From the NCBI RefSeq assembly GCF_000829375.1, contig NZ_AP014624.1, forward strand, positions 2,728,001 through 2,792,000: 64,000 bases of DNA. Direction: 5' to 3'. The notes under the pieces were generated by a model, which had not been told where the DNA came from, made no database searches, and was given only the letters and a program-made list of their open reading frames with translations. Position numbers and translations under genes: made by a program. Of the stretch, positions 34,526-44,500 are shown in pieces. This DNA is from Chryseobacterium sp. StRB126 (GTDB lineage Bacteria > Bacteroidota > Bacteroidia > Flavobacteriales > Weeksellaceae). Numbering within the stretch: the first letter of the stretch is position 1; each line of letters opens with the position of its first letter.

Positions 34526-35173
34526 TTAAAGCTCTGTAATGACGTAGTTTTTGAACTTATTTTTGTCGAAAACGAACATATTAGGATCCAAATCCTGATT
34601 CTCTTTGTACTCTTTAATCGCAATTACTGCAACATCTTTGTTGTTTCCGTGCTGTTCCAGTTTTACCATTTGCTTTTTCGCAGAGTCTACAAAAATGTAC
34701 ACAAATTGAATTCCGTTTGCTTTTACCGGAGTAAGCTTAATGAAATCTGCATTTACACCATTTACTGTTTTCTTACCATTATAAGTTACATTGTACTCGT
34801 TTCTGTAAGTAGTAAGATAGTTGATAGGGGAGAACATGGCACTGTTTCCGTTAGGTTTTGCAATGGTTACTTCCATATCATCTGCATTGATGTTGTAGAT
34901 TTTATTTCCATCGAAGATCTGTTCTGTATCCATGATCTTCAGTTTGTATTTATCTCCGGCTGTATAATAGATACCAGGCTCTGTTTTGTTAACCTGTCCG
35001 TTCAGTCCGCTTCCAAAAGAAAATTTGAAGTAAGAATTCTTTTTAGAATTATAGTTGGCTGTAATATCATCCAATATCTTTTTAGCTTTTGCATCTATTT
35101 TCTGAGCATTCGCCATACCTACTGCACCTACAACAAAACTTCCCAATATAACTTTTGAAATAATATTTTTCAT
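34526..35173 (-). CDS. LolA-like outer-membrane lipoprotein carrier
   Basis: A 215-residue periplasmic protein with a signal peptide (MKNIISKVILGSFVVGAVGMANAQ) and a LolA/LolB-like open beta-barrel pattern: FKFSFGSGL, YKLKIMDTEQIFDGNKIYN, and a DLDPNMFVFD end. It is expected to carry lipoproteins from the inner to the outer membrane; Bacteroidetes lack a clear LolB. It lies between ftsK and an LptF/G gene, a gene order recalled from other flavobacteria. Confidence 0.88.
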   Translation of the reverse strand: MKNIISKVILGSFVVGAVGMANAQKIDAKAKKILDDITANYNSKKNSYFKFSFGSGLNGQVNKTEPGIYYTAGDKYKLKIMDTEQIFDGNKIYNINADDMEVTIAKPNGNSAMFSPINYLTTYRNEYNVTYNGKKTVNGVNADFIKLTPVKANGIQFVYIFVDSAKKQMVKLEQHGNNKDVAVIAIKEYKENQDLDPNMFVFDKNKFKNYVITEL

Positions 35174-35318
35174 TTTTTCTATTTAATAATCTTTAGATAA
35201 TTTTAAACTTTCAAGGTTAAAGCAATAGAGCTTTTCCTTTTATTAATGCTGTTCTTCCAAAAACTGTTCCAAAAAAACACTTTCAACACGGTCTGTATTA
35301 CAGACGATGTTTTACCAT
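35174..35318. other. Gap between lolA and the lipoprotein gene
   Basis: 145 nt without a gene. A small perfect hairpin GTCTGT-ATT-ACAGAC (35291-35305) lies just after the upstream lipoprotein gene and could act as a weak processing or termination signal; there is no T-tract. Confidence 0.4.
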
Positions 35319-35780
35319 TTATCTTACCTCTGGCCTTTCAATATACTTATCAAAGTTCTCAGGCAGAATATTAGTTGTGGTTAGTTTATTAGAAGTAATA
35401 GTAGGTTCAATTTTTATAACTTTAGTATGTTCATTAATTTCAACCGGATGCTTACTTCTCATATTTACCATATCTATATGGAGTGCTGTAAACTCGTGTT
35501 TTCCATTTTCTAAATTAACAATAACATATTCTTTTGGTCTGATCTGTCCCAGAGATTTGCCGTCAAGTCCAATATTTAATCTTGCTGTATTATCCATCTT
35601 ATGAAGAGCTCCAGCACCATTATAAATAAGAACTTTGCCATTTCCCAAAGTATTATTGTCGATGACATCTAGTTTTACAGAAGTATAATCGCTAGGAACG
35701 GATCTTAAGGCACATGAAGATAATGTAAGTGTACATGCAAAAAGTCCCAGTTTAATGGTTTGTTGTATTGAAATTTTCAT
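35319..35780 (-). CDS. Small lipoprotein of unknown function
   Basis: A 153-residue lipoprotein with signal peptide and lipobox (LSSC, Cys23, CALRSVPSDY). The mature part is beta-rich with a G-K-VLIYNGAGALHKMD and YVIVNLENGKHEFTALH pattern, reminiscent of DUF2846-type lipoproteins that carry an Ig-like fold. The family is not certain. It is inserted between ftsK and lolA and lies after the hairpin that follows ftsK. Confidence 0.72.
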   Translation of the reverse strand: MKISIQQTIKLGLFACTLTLSSCALRSVPSDYTSVKLDVIDNNTLGNGKVLIYNGAGALHKMDNTARLNIGLDGKSLGQIRPKEYVIVNLENGKHEFTALHIDMVNMRSKHPVEINEHTKVIKIEPTITSNKLTTTNILPENFDKYIERPEVR

Positions 35781-35808
35781 GATTATTCTTTGAATATGAT
35801 TTATATTA

Positions 35809-35838
35809 CTCGGGCATATTTAAACAAATATGCCCGAG
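35809..35838 (-). terminator. Hairpin after ftsK
   Basis: CTCGGGCATATTT (35809-35821) pairs perfectly with AAATATGCCCGAG (35826-35838) over an AAAC loop. It is 34 nt beyond the ftsK stop. The minus-strand T-tract is weak; the plus-strand side has TTTTTT 5 nt later. Confidence 0.7.
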
Positions 35839-35872
35839 ATTGATTTTTTGGATTAATAATTTTTAGGATTGA

Positions 35873-38485
35873 TTAGCTTCTTAAATCTTCCAGGAACTGT
35901 TCCAAAGAATGAAGGTCACTAATGATAACTTCTCTTGCCTTAGCTCCGTTGAAGCCTCCTACAATACCGCTTGCTTCTAGCTGATCCATAATTCTTCCGG
36001 CTCTGTTGTAGCCCAGTTTCAATTGTCTTTGAAGCATTGAAGTAGATCCCTGCTGTGTGGAAACTATAATTCTTGCAGCATCTTCAAATAATGCATCTTT
36101 TTCATTAGGATCAAAAGCACCTACGGAAGAACTGTTCGCATCTTCTGAAACATATTCCGGAAGAAGGAATGCAGATGAGTATCCTTTTTGTTCTCCAATG
36201 AACTCTGCAAGTCTTTCTACTTCCGGTGTATCAACAAAAGCACACTGAAGTCTTAAGATCTCATTACCGTTGAAATAAAGCATATCTCCTTTACCAATCA
36301 ATTGATCTGCTCCCGGAGAATCAAGGATCGTTCTTGAATCCACACTGGAAATTACTCTAAAGGCAGCTCTTGCCGGGAAGTTGGCTTTAATCATACCTGT
36401 GATTACATTTACGGATGGTCTCTGAGTTGCAACAATTAGGTGGATACCTACAGCTCTTGCAAGCTGTGCCAATCTGGCAATCGGTAATTCAACTTCTTTT
36501 CCGGCAGTCATAATTAAGTCTGCAAACTCGTCTACTACCAATACAATATATGGAAGGAAGCGATGTCCGTTTTCAGGATTTAATTTTCTTTCCGCAAACT
36601 TCTTGTTGTATTCTTTAAGGTTTTTACAGAAAGCATTCTTCAGAAGATCATATCTTGTATCCATTTCAATACACAGAGAGTTCAGAGTATTGATTACTTT
36701 ATTGGTATCTGTGATGATGGCTTCTTCGGCGTCTGGTAATTTCGCTAAATAATGTCTTTCAATTTTTGAATATAGAGAAAGTTCCACTTTTTTAGGGTCA
36801 ACCATTACGAATTTCAGTTCGCTTGGGTGCTTCTTGTAGAGTAGGGAAGTAAGAATTGCATTAATCCCGACAGACTTACCCTGTCCTGTTGCTCCCGCCA
36901 TCAATAAGTGAGGCATTTTTGAAAGGTCAGCCATAAAGATCTCGTTGGAAATCGTTTTTCCGAAAACCACCGGAAGATCCATATCCGTATTCTGGAATTT
37001 ATGAGAAGCAATTACGGAACGCATAGAAACCATTGTGGGATTTTTTCTTGGTACTTCAATACCAATGGTTCCTTTTCCTGGCATTGGAGCAATAATTCTG
37101 ATTCCCAATGCAGAAAGGTTCAATGCGATATCATCTTGTAGCTTTTTAATGGCAGCAACACGAATTCCAGCTTCCGGTACAATCTCGTATAAAGTAACTG
37201 TTGGACCGATGGTTGCTTTAATCTCTGCAATTCCTACGTTGAAGTTCTTCAGAAGTCCAACAATTTTGTTTTTATTTTCTTCTAATTCTTCTTTGTTGAT
37301 GGAAATTTCCTCGTTACCATAATCTTTTAACAACTCAACAGGGGGCATTTGGAAATTAGCCAGATCTAATTTATGATCATACAAACCATGTTTTTCAACA
37401 AGCTCCTGAGATTTTTTGTCAGAATCATCCAAAACATCAATTACCGGAGCTACTTCTACGTTAAACTTAATGTTTTCCTGTGCAGGCGCAGGTGTTACAG
37501 GAATAACAGGAGCCGGAGTAGGAACAGGAATAGAAATAGCAGGGTTCATATCAAAAGCATCTTCCGGGCTTGAAACCGGAATTGTTGGTTTTGTAGAAAG
37601 ATTTAAGCTTACAGGTTGAGCAACCTGTTGCGGCTCATTATCAAATGAAGTATGATTAGGAGTAGTGATTGTCTCAATAGTACTTGTTGCCGGAACTTCA
37701 GGGAATCCTTTTGGAGTATTTACAGGTTCCGGTTCTTTAATCTTATTGATGGAGCCATTAGATGTAGAGTTGGTGATGTCACTTACGGTAACATTCGGAG
37801 CTGCTTTTTCTTCGATTTCTGTTTCATCAATTTCTTCTTTTAATTCTTCATCAGATTCAAAGTCCTCATCAGAATCAGGCATCATTGATTTTACTTTTCC
37901 AATAGTATTTTCGTTGATCTTACTTAGTTTTGCCTTGATAGAGCTTGGGCGAAGATTAAATTCAAGAATGAAATATAAAAGAATACTTGCGGCTAATACA
38001 GTCCATAATCCTACGGAGCCGATAATTGCATTTAAGTAATCCATCACCTGGTATCCGTAAACACCTCCAAGAACGCCTTGTCCTTTGGTAAGCGCTCCCA
38101 TAAAAATAGGAAGCCAGCAAATGAAAAACAGAGAATGACCAATTGTTTTCCATGGCTTGAAGGTCTTCTTTTTAAGGATCAGAGTTCCAACAACCAGAAA
38201 TAAAAATGCTATAATAAATGAGGCTATACCAATGCTTTCAAATATGAAAATGTTTCCAAACCAATCCCCGGCTTTACCGAAAATGTTTGAAGATTTTATA
38301 CTTTTGTCCAGCATGGTTCCTGCCTGGCTTTGGTCTGCCTTCCAGTTCATTAAATAGGAAATGAACGATAAAGCAAGAACAGCGGAGAACAGTATAAAAG
38401 TAAGCCCGAAAAATATACGTGGCTTAGATAAAATTCTGCCTTTTTCAGGCGATTCAGTCGGTTTTTTTTGTGTCTTTTTATCCAT
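35873..38485 (-). CDS. ftsK: DNA translocase FtsK
   Basis: An 870-residue FtsK/SpoIIIE translocase for chromosome dimer resolution and septal DNA pumping. It has four N-terminal membrane segments (about residues 20-170), a Pro/Thr/Glu-rich linker (about 190-370), the alpha/beta motor with Walker A GATGQGKSVG and Walker B LVVDEFADL, and a C-terminal winged-helix gamma domain (KLGYNRAGRIMDQLEASGIVG). The start is ATG at 38485; a TTG start at 38494 lies within the predicted transcription start region (-7 box 38500-38507). Its downstream genes are a lipoprotein, lolA and lptF/G. Confidence 0.96.
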   Translation of the reverse strand: MDKKTQKKPTESPEKGRILSKPRIFFGLTFILFSAVLALSFISYLMNWKADQSQAGTMLDKSIKSSNIFGKAGDWFGNIFIFESIGIASFIIAFLFLVVGTLILKKKTFKPWKTIGHSLFFICWLPIFMGALTKGQGVLGGVYGYQVMDYLNAIIGSVGLWTVLAASILLYFILEFNLRPSSIKAKLSKINENTIGKVKSMMPDSDEDFESDEELKEEIDETEIEEKAAPNVTVSDITNSTSNGSINKIKEPEPVNTPKGFPEVPATSTIETITTPNHTSFDNEPQQVAQPVSLNLSTKPTIPVSSPEDAFDMNPAISIPVPTPAPVIPVTPAPAQENIKFNVEVAPVIDVLDDSDKKSQELVEKHGLYDHKLDLANFQMPPVELLKDYGNEEISINKEELEENKNKIVGLLKNFNVGIAEIKATIGPTVTLYEIVPEAGIRVAAIKKLQDDIALNLSALGIRIIAPMPGKGTIGIEVPRKNPTMVSMRSVIASHKFQNTDMDLPVVFGKTISNEIFMADLSKMPHLLMAGATGQGKSVGINAILTSLLYKKHPSELKFVMVDPKKVELSLYSKIERHYLAKLPDAEEAIITDTNKVINTLNSLCIEMDTRYDLLKNAFCKNLKEYNKKFAERKLNPENGHRFLPYIVLVVDEFADLIMTAGKEVELPIARLAQLARAVGIHLIVATQRPSVNVITGMIKANFPARAAFRVISSVDSRTILDSPGADQLIGKGDMLYFNGNEILRLQCAFVDTPEVERLAEFIGEQKGYSSAFLLPEYVSEDANSSSVGAFDPNEKDALFEDAARIIVSTQQGSTSMLQRQLKLGYNRAGRIMDQLEASGIVGGFNGAKAREVIISDLHSLEQFLEDLRS

Positions 38486-38499
38486 AAATATCAATGAGG

Positions 38500-38507
38500 C
38501 AAATTTA
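38500..38507 (-). promoter_or_regulatory. -7 box of ftsK
   Basis: Read on the minus strand as TAAATTTG, an exact TAnnTTTG match 15 nt before the ATG at 38485. This supports that ATG over the TTG at 38494. The rest of the gap to 38796 is AT-rich with no gene. Confidence 0.5.
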
Positions 38508-38795
38508 ACGTTTTTTCAATACTAAAAAGAATCTTTTTTCTTCAAAAAACATTTTGTAATACCACTTTTTACTGAGATTATTTTAAGTTGATTTAAAAAT
38601 ACTTTATCTTATAAATATTGTCTGAAATAAAAATAGGGTTATTTTTTTTGTTTATCCAAATACAGAGCCGTTAAATTATATTAATTGATTTGTATTTCTT
38701 TATAATTTTTCCAAAAAATCATGAAACTTAAGTTTGAAATCTATGTTTAAGTCAGGTTTTTTCTTCGGAATTTAATTTTTAGTCAGGAAGTATTT

Positions 38796-38811
38796 TTTGA
38801 ACTAGTTCAAA
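38796..38811. promoter_or_regulatory. Crp/Fnr-like palindromic operator
   Basis: TTTGAACTAGTTCAAA is a perfect 16-bp palindrome with the geometry of Crp-type sites (TnTGA, 6 nt, TCAnA). It lies 21 bp upstream of the -7 box of the isochorismatase-like gene, at the place of the -33 element. A Crp/Fnr-family gene lies downstream (39573-40154). Confidence 0.55.
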
Positions 38812-38832
38812 GGCTAGAAGTTTTAGACCTGA

Positions 38833-38840
38833 TAATTTTG
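38833..38840 (+). promoter_or_regulatory. -7 box of the isochorismatase-like gene
   Basis: TAATTTTG is an exact TAnnTTTG match 18 nt before the ATG at 38859. No TTG-type -33 is present; the palindrome at 38796-38811 takes its place, as expected of an activator-dependent promoter. Confidence 0.5.
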
Positions 38841-38858
38841 TCCCATAAAATGTAAGCA

Positions 38859-39503
38859 ATGAAAAATATCTTGAAAAGCACTTTGACTTTATGCCTGTTT
38901 TTATTATCACTGGTATCAACTAACGCACAACAAAAAAGAAAAATGGAAAATACAGCATTATTAATTATCGACGTACAGAACGATTATTTCCCCGGGGGAA
39001 AAATGACATTGGAGGGAGCAGAACAAGCGGGTAAGAATGCTCAGCAGGTTTTGGAATATTTCAGGAAAAACAACCTTCCGGTAATTCATATCCGTCATAT
39101 TTCAACCAATGAAGGAGCTGTTTTCTTCTTGCCGGGAACTTTGGGAGCAGAAATCCATTCCTTGGTTTCCCCTTTGCCTAATGAAAAAGTGATTGAAAAA
39201 CATTTTCCTAACAGTTTCAGAGAGACGGAACTGTTGAATTACCTTCAATCAAAAAACATTAAAAATTTGGTGATTACCGGAATGATGACAGATGTTTGTG
39301 TAGAATCTACCACAAGAGCAGCTTTTGATTTCGGATTCAATAACACTATTGTTGGGGATGCTACTGCAACAAGAGACAGGGAACTCAATGGACAGATAAT
39401 AAAGGCATCCGAAATTCAAAGATCTTTTTTAGCAGGAATATCTGCATTGGGTGGTCTTTATACCAATATCGTAAATACTCAGGATTTCTTAAAAGGGAAA
39501 TAA
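38859..39503 (+). CDS. Exported isochorismatase-family cysteine hydrolase
   Basis: A 214-residue cysteine hydrolase with the triad Asp38 (IIDVQNDYF), Lys114 (EKHFPNSF) and Cys147 (TDVCVES). The family covers isochorismatases, nicotinamidases and related amidases; the substrate is unknown. Unusually it begins with a signal peptide (MKNILKSTLTLCLFLLSLVSTNAQ), which predicts a periplasmic enzyme. The Met at residue 29 (MENTALLI) could give a cytosolic form. A terminator follows the stop; a Crp/Fnr regulator gene comes next. Confidence 0.87.
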   Translation: MKNILKSTLTLCLFLLSLVSTNAQQKRKMENTALLIIDVQNDYFPGGKMTLEGAEQAGKNAQQVLEYFRKNNLPVIHIRHISTNEGAVFFLPGTLGAEIHSLVSPLPNEKVIEKHFPNSFRETELLNYLQSKNIKNLVITGMMTDVCVESTTRAAFDFGFNNTIVGDATATRDRELNGQIIKASEIQRSFLAGISALGGLYTNIVNTQDFLKGK

Positions 39504-39523
39504 AATTAACCAGCATATTAAAG

Positions 39524-39559
39524 AATAAAGATATCAGTAATATTGGTATCTTTATTTTT
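39524..39559 (+). terminator. Terminator between the hydrolase and crp-like genes
   Basis: AATAAAGATA (39524-39533) pairs with TATCTTTATT (39547-39556), extended by a T-G and a C-G pair, and runs into TTTTT. A TTG at 39543, a possible start for the next gene, lies inside it and is therefore unlikely to be used. Confidence 0.7.
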
Positions 39560-39560
39560 G
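39553..39560 (+). promoter_or_regulatory. -7 box of the crp-like gene
   Basis: TATTTTTG is an exact TAnnTTTG match 12 nt before the ATG at 39573. It overlaps the right arm and T-tract of the terminator; the -33 region is poor. Confidence 0.4.
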
Positions 39561-39572
39561 TTAAATAATATC

Positions 39573-40154
39573 ATGTTCAATCTGCTTTACAAAAATATCA
39601 GCCGCTATATTGATCTTTCTGAAGAAGAGTTCAAGCAGTTTTCTGCACCTTTCCAATTGAAATGCTTTAGGAAGAAAGAGATTGTTCTGAAAGAAGGAGA
39701 TTATTGCCTTTTCGAAGGTTTTGTTCTGAATGGGTGTTTCAAAATCTATTATCTCAATGAAAACGGATTTGAACAGACTTTATATTTTGCAGTAGAAGGG
39801 TGGTGGATCACGGATATTGATAGTCTGCTTAATGATGTTCCCAGTATTTTAAACATTGAAGCCCTTATGGATAGTGAAGTATTGATGATCTCAAAGAAAG
39901 ATAAGGAGGTACTCTATGAAGCCATGCCTCAGACTGAGAAGCTTTTCAGGATTATGAATCAACGTTCATCAGTGGCGCTTCAAAGAAGAATTCTTTCTTT
40001 AACCGGTAAAACAGCAGATAAACGCTATCTTGAATTTCTGGAAAAATATCCCGGACTTGAGCAGAAGATTACCCAGCAGCAGGTATCTTCTTATCTTGGA
40101 ATTACCCATGAGTTTTTAAGTAAGATCAGAAAAAGAATCTCGTTGGAAAAATAA
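39573..40154 (+). CDS. Crp/Fnr-family transcription regulator
   Basis: A 193-residue regulator with an N-terminal cyclic-nucleotide-binding fold (residues 15-115; KEIVLKEGDYCLFEGFVLNGCFKIYYL) and a short C-terminal helix-turn-helix (ITQQQVSSYLGITHEFLSKIRKRI, near 168-192). No Fnr-type N-terminal cysteines are present, so it is not an Fe-S oxygen sensor. The effector is unknown. The start is ATG at 39573. Context suggests it controls the adjacent exported hydrolase through the palindrome at 38796-38811. Confidence 0.88.
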   Translation: MFNLLYKNISRYIDLSEEEFKQFSAPFQLKCFRKKEIVLKEGDYCLFEGFVLNGCFKIYYLNENGFEQTLYFAVEGWWITDIDSLLNDVPSILNIEALMDSEVLMISKKDKEVLYEAMPQTEKLFRIMNQRSSVALQRRILSLTGKTADKRYLEFLEKYPGLEQKITQQQVSSYLGITHEFLSKIRKRISLEK

Positions 40155-40213
40155 ATGAATAACTCGCTGTTCTTAAGTAAAGTTAGATGAGAATAATTGT
40201 GAACATAATTACT

Positions 40214-40221
40214 TATTTTTG
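40214..40221 (+). promoter_or_regulatory. -7 box of the esterase-like gene
   Basis: TATTTTTG is an exact TAnnTTTG match 13 nt before the ATG at 40235; the nearest TTG upstream is only 14 nt away, so the -33 is poor. Confidence 0.4.
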
Positions 40222-40234
40222 AAATAAAAATATC

Positions 40235-41368
40235 ATGAAAGCCATATTATTATCATGCCTGCTATACTTCTCAAATGCATTTTCACAGTCTTACGAAGAT
40301 TTGATGAAAGAAGCTGCTGTCAGTTTACAGGCAAAAGAATATTGTACTGCCCTTTCAAATTTTAAAGATGCTTTTAACCTGCAATCTGAGATTGGTATTT
40401 ATGATTATGTAAGTGCTGCCTCTGCTGCCGCCAACTGTAATGATATGAAAATAGCCATTGAATGGCTTAAGAAAGGAGCTAAACTCGGACTTGGAAAAAA
40501 CAGAGAAGAAGTAACTTTCCTACAAACCAATGAACGATTTAAAAACCTTAGTCAGAATATAGAGTTTAAACAGCTTTTAACAGACTTGGATAATAAGGTG
40601 ACTCAAATAGAAAAACGGAGGAAACAGAAAACAGAAGAGTGGAATCAGGAGATTATTAAAAACCAAATCACGGGAAGCATTCCTTTTAATCAAGCGCCAT
40701 TCGGATTTGCTTTGTATTTTACAGAACCCGAGGGCTTTAAAGCTCCTTATATAGTTTTCGTTCCAAAAGGGTACAAATCTTCAAAGCCAGTGAAAGTTAT
40801 TTTCTTTCTTCATGGAGGTGTAAATTCTCTTAATGATTTTTATTATCAGAATCCGGATGTAAAAAAAGAACCTATTTTTTCTGTTGGTGATCGTTTTAAT
40901 GCTATTATTGTCTATCCTTTTGCTAAAAAAGATTTTGGGTGGATGAATCAACAAAAAGCTTTTGAAAATATTTTTACAATCCTGAATGATGTTGAGAAAA
41001 AATATAACGTAGATCAAAATAAAATCTATTTGGGGGGGATTTCCAACGGCGGAACTGCAACATTTTGGTTTGCATCTCAGAAAGAAACTCCGTTCAAAGC
41101 ATTTTATGCTTTTGCTCCAAATCCTGTATTAAATATTGGAGCTATTCCGTTTGAAAATATTACGAAAGATCATCCACTCTATACCATCAGTGCAAAAGAT
41201 GATTATGTATTTGGTTATGGTGATGTGCTGAAAATTTATAATCAAAATAAATCTAAGGCAAAAGGGTGGATCTTTCAGACTATAGAAAAGGGCTCACACG
41301 AATTTATTTATAAACCTGAAATCAGTAATGAGCTTTTAACAAACTTCTTTTCTGAAGTTTTGAGATGA
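40235..41368 (+). CDS. Exported alpha/beta hydrolase with TPR-like N-terminus
   Basis: A 377-residue secreted protein. After a signal peptide (MKAILLSCLLYFSNAFSQ), residues 20-110 look like TPR-type helices (EAAVSLQAKEYCTALSNFKDAF, IAIEWLKKGAKLGL). An alpha/beta hydrolase domain (170-377) follows, with oxyanion-type FFLHGG, nucleophile GISNGG, acid in SAKDDYVFG and His in KGSHEF. It resembles esterase/PHB-depolymerase or dienelactone-hydrolase types; the substrate is unknown. It stands alone. Confidence 0.84.
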   Translation: MKAILLSCLLYFSNAFSQSYEDLMKEAAVSLQAKEYCTALSNFKDAFNLQSEIGIYDYVSAASAAANCNDMKIAIEWLKKGAKLGLGKNREEVTFLQTNERFKNLSQNIEFKQLLTDLDNKVTQIEKRRKQKTEEWNQEIIKNQITGSIPFNQAPFGFALYFTEPEGFKAPYIVFVPKGYKSSKPVKVIFFLHGGVNSLNDFYYQNPDVKKEPIFSVGDRFNAIIVYPFAKKDFGWMNQQKAFENIFTILNDVEKKYNVDQNKIYLGGISNGGTATFWFASQKETPFKAFYAFAPNPVLNIGAIPFENITKDHPLYTISAKDDYVFGYGDVLKIYNQNKSKAKGWIFQTIEKGSHEFIYKPEISNELLTNFFSEVLR

Positions 41369-41556
41369 AAAGCAATAGTCTGAAATAGAAGTCTTCAATC
41401 GTTGCTATAGGTATTATTAATCCGTATCTCTTCTGTGTTAAAAATTGATTTTTTCATAATAACTCCAATCTTATTAAGAACGATTCAAAATAACGAAAAC
41501 GGGGATCAAAATGACAAAAAACAGCTTTTTTTCAGCTCTTTATGGTTTATCATCCT

Positions 41557-41564
41557 TATTTTTG
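41557..41564 (+). promoter_or_regulatory. -7 box of the CcsBA gene
   Basis: TATTTTTG is an exact TAnnTTTG match 20 nt before the ATG at 41585. It makes the 50-residue longer reading from the GTG at 41435 unlikely. Confidence 0.5.
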
Positions 41565-41584
41565 CATGTCAAGTACATATAAAC

Positions 41585-44500
41585 ATGAAGAAGCTCCAGG
41601 ATATTATTATCTCAACCAGGACAATGGCTGTATTGTTACTGGTTTATGCATTCGCTATGGCCTATGCAACGTTCTTAGAAAACGACTACGGAACTCCTAC
41701 AGCAAAAGCATTAATTTATGAGGCCAAATGGTTTGAACTCATTATGGTGCTGCTTATTATTAACTTCATAGGAAATATCGGAAGATACAGACTGTGGAAA
41801 AAAGAGAAATGGCCGGTTTTAGTTTTTCACCTTGCCTTTATCTTCATCTTTATTGGTGGTGCCATCACAAGATACATCAGTTTTGAGGGACAGATGCACA
41901 TCAGAGAAGGGGAAACATCCAACGAAATTGTAACGGATAAAAACTTCCTTAAAATCCAGATCGAGGAAAAAGGAGATGTCCTTAACTATCAGGATATTCC
42001 TTATTTGATGTCTCCACTACACAAAGATCTTAACGCCACTTATGATTTCCACGGAAAAGAAGTAAAGATCTTTGCAAAAGAATATATTCAAAGAAAAAAA
42101 GACAGCTTATTGGCTGAACCTAACGGAACTGAGTATCTTCACCTGGTTTCAACAGGAACAACAGGAAGACAAAACATTTACATCAAAGCTGGAGATACCA
42201 AATCAATCAACGGAACTTTGGTAACTTTCAATAGAGCCATTGATGGTGCTGTAGAATTCAAAAACGAAGGGGGTAAATTATTCATTAAAACTCCAGTAGA
42301 TGCAAGTTTCATGACCATGGCAACTCAGGCTACCGGAAGTACTGTAAAAGATGAATTCCAACCTTTAGCATTGAGAAGTTTATATACCATCAATGAGTTA
42401 AAATTAGTAGTTCCTGAAGGTCTTAAAAAAGGAAAACTGATGGCTATTGAAGGGGATAGAAAGAAAGATGCTAATGTGCCGGATATGCTTCAGATTGAAC
42501 TTCAAGGTCCAAAAACAAAGCAATTGGTTGATCTTTCTGTTGAAAGAGGAAATCCAAATGCCTATAAGCAGGTTACTATGGATGGATTGAACATCATGGT
42601 TGGATTCGGACCTAAGGTTTACAACACACCTTTCGCCTTGAAATTAGATGATTTTGTGATGGAAACGTATCCTGGAAGTAACTCTCCAAGTGCTTATGAA
42701 AGTCACGTAAAAATTGTTGATGAAGGAAAAGAAAACCCTTATAAAATCTATATGAACCACGTTCTAAACTATAAAGGATATCGTTTCTTCCAGTCAAGCT
42801 TTGATCCGGACAGAATGGGTACGGTATTGTCTGTAAACCACGATTATTGGGGAACTCTAATTTCTTATATCGGATATGGTCTTTTATTCTTAGGAATGTT
42901 TGTGATCTTCTTCTGGAAAGGAACACACTTCTGGAAATTAAATAAAATGCTGAAAGACGCTAATAAAAAGAAAGCAGCCGTTGTTCTTCTATTGTTCTTA
43001 AGCTTAGGACTTAACGCTCAAAAAATTGAAACCCATGGAACTACTGACGGAAGTAGAGAACATGTACATGTAGAAGGTGACGGGCATGCCCACGCAGCAC
43101 CGGCTCCTGAAGCTAAATCAGATCAAGACAGTGAAATAAGACAGAATTCATTAGCTTCTCCAATGGGGAAAATGAGAACTATTTCTGCAGATGAAATTAT
43201 TTCAAGAAACAAAATCAGCAAAGAACACGCAGAGAAATTTGGTTACCTTTTGGTTCAGAACTTCGAAGGACGAATTATTCCAATGAATACACAGGCTTTA
43301 GAGGTTTTAAGAAAACTTTACAAGCATGACAGCTTCAAAGGAACAGACGGAAAATCTCTGGATGCTAACCAATGGTTCCTTTCTATCAATACAGATACAG
43401 AAAGCTGGACATCAGTTCCTCTGATCAAGGTTGATGAAAAAGGAGGTAAAGCACTTCTTGAAAAAACAAAAGCCAATGAAGAAGGTTACACTTCTTTACT
43501 GAATCTATTCCCAGTAGATAAGAAAACAGGAATGCTAACTTATATTCTGGAAAGAGACTACAACGCAGCTTTCGCCAAAAAACCGGCAGATCAGTCAGAA
43601 TATGACAAGCAGGTTATTAAGCTAAATGAAAGAGTTCAGATCTTCAATGAGTTTTTCAGTGGTCAGTTCCTAAGAATCGTTCCTGTGAAAAATGATGCCA
43701 ACCACACTTGGCATTCATGGTTGGATCAGAAATTCGAACCGGACATGGAATCTCAGCAGGTAATGGGCCCTTATTTTTCAACAGTTATTGGGGCGCAAAA
43801 ATCAGGAGACTGGAGCCAAGCAGATGCTGAACTGGTAAAACTTTCAGACTATCAGAAGAAATGGGGGAAAGCAGTAATTCCAGACCAATCTAAAGTAGAT
43901 CTTGAAGTATTTATGAACAACGTGAATATCAACTTCAAATTATTGATTTTCTATACGATTATTGGAGGACTTCTTTTGATTTTAGGTTTTGTTGAGTTAT
44001 TCAAACCTAATAAAGGTTTAAATAAAGCGATTAAAATAATCATCGGTATTGGATCTATAGGATATATATGCCACTTCCTGGGTCTTGTAGCAAGATGGTA
44101 TATTTCAGGACACGCACCTTGGAGTAATGGATACGAAGCGATTATCTTCATCTCATGGGTTGGTATTTCTGCAGGTTTTGCATTGTATAGAAATTCAAAT
44201 GCTTTGATTCCTGCATCAGGATTTATGGTGGCAGTTATCATGATGGGATTTGCGCACGGAGGTTCAGCACTTGATCCACAGATTACACCGCTTGTTCCGG
44301 TATTGAAATCTTACTGGTTGATTGTTCACGTAGCGATTATTACATCAAGTTATGGTTTCTTTGCCCTGTCGATGATTATTGCTGTACTATCTTTAGTATT
44401 CTATATTATCTCAAACAAAGACACTTATAAAATTCACCACGATACAACATTGAAAGAACTGGTAATTGTTTCTGAAATGTCATTAACCGTAGGCCTTTTT

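Noticed and set aside
37035..38039. Several plus-strand ORFs opposite ftsK
   Set aside because: They are antisense to the well-conserved FtsK linker, motor and membrane parts, with Ser/Arg-rich low-complexity translations.
39543..39572. TTG start of the Crp/Fnr regulator
   Set aside because: It lies inside the terminator hairpin of the preceding gene; the ATG at 39573 fits the family.
41435..41584. 50-residue N-terminal extension of CcsBA from a GTG
   Set aside because: A -7 box (41557-41564) lies inside it, and the conserved ResB start with a membrane helix begins at the ATG at 41585.
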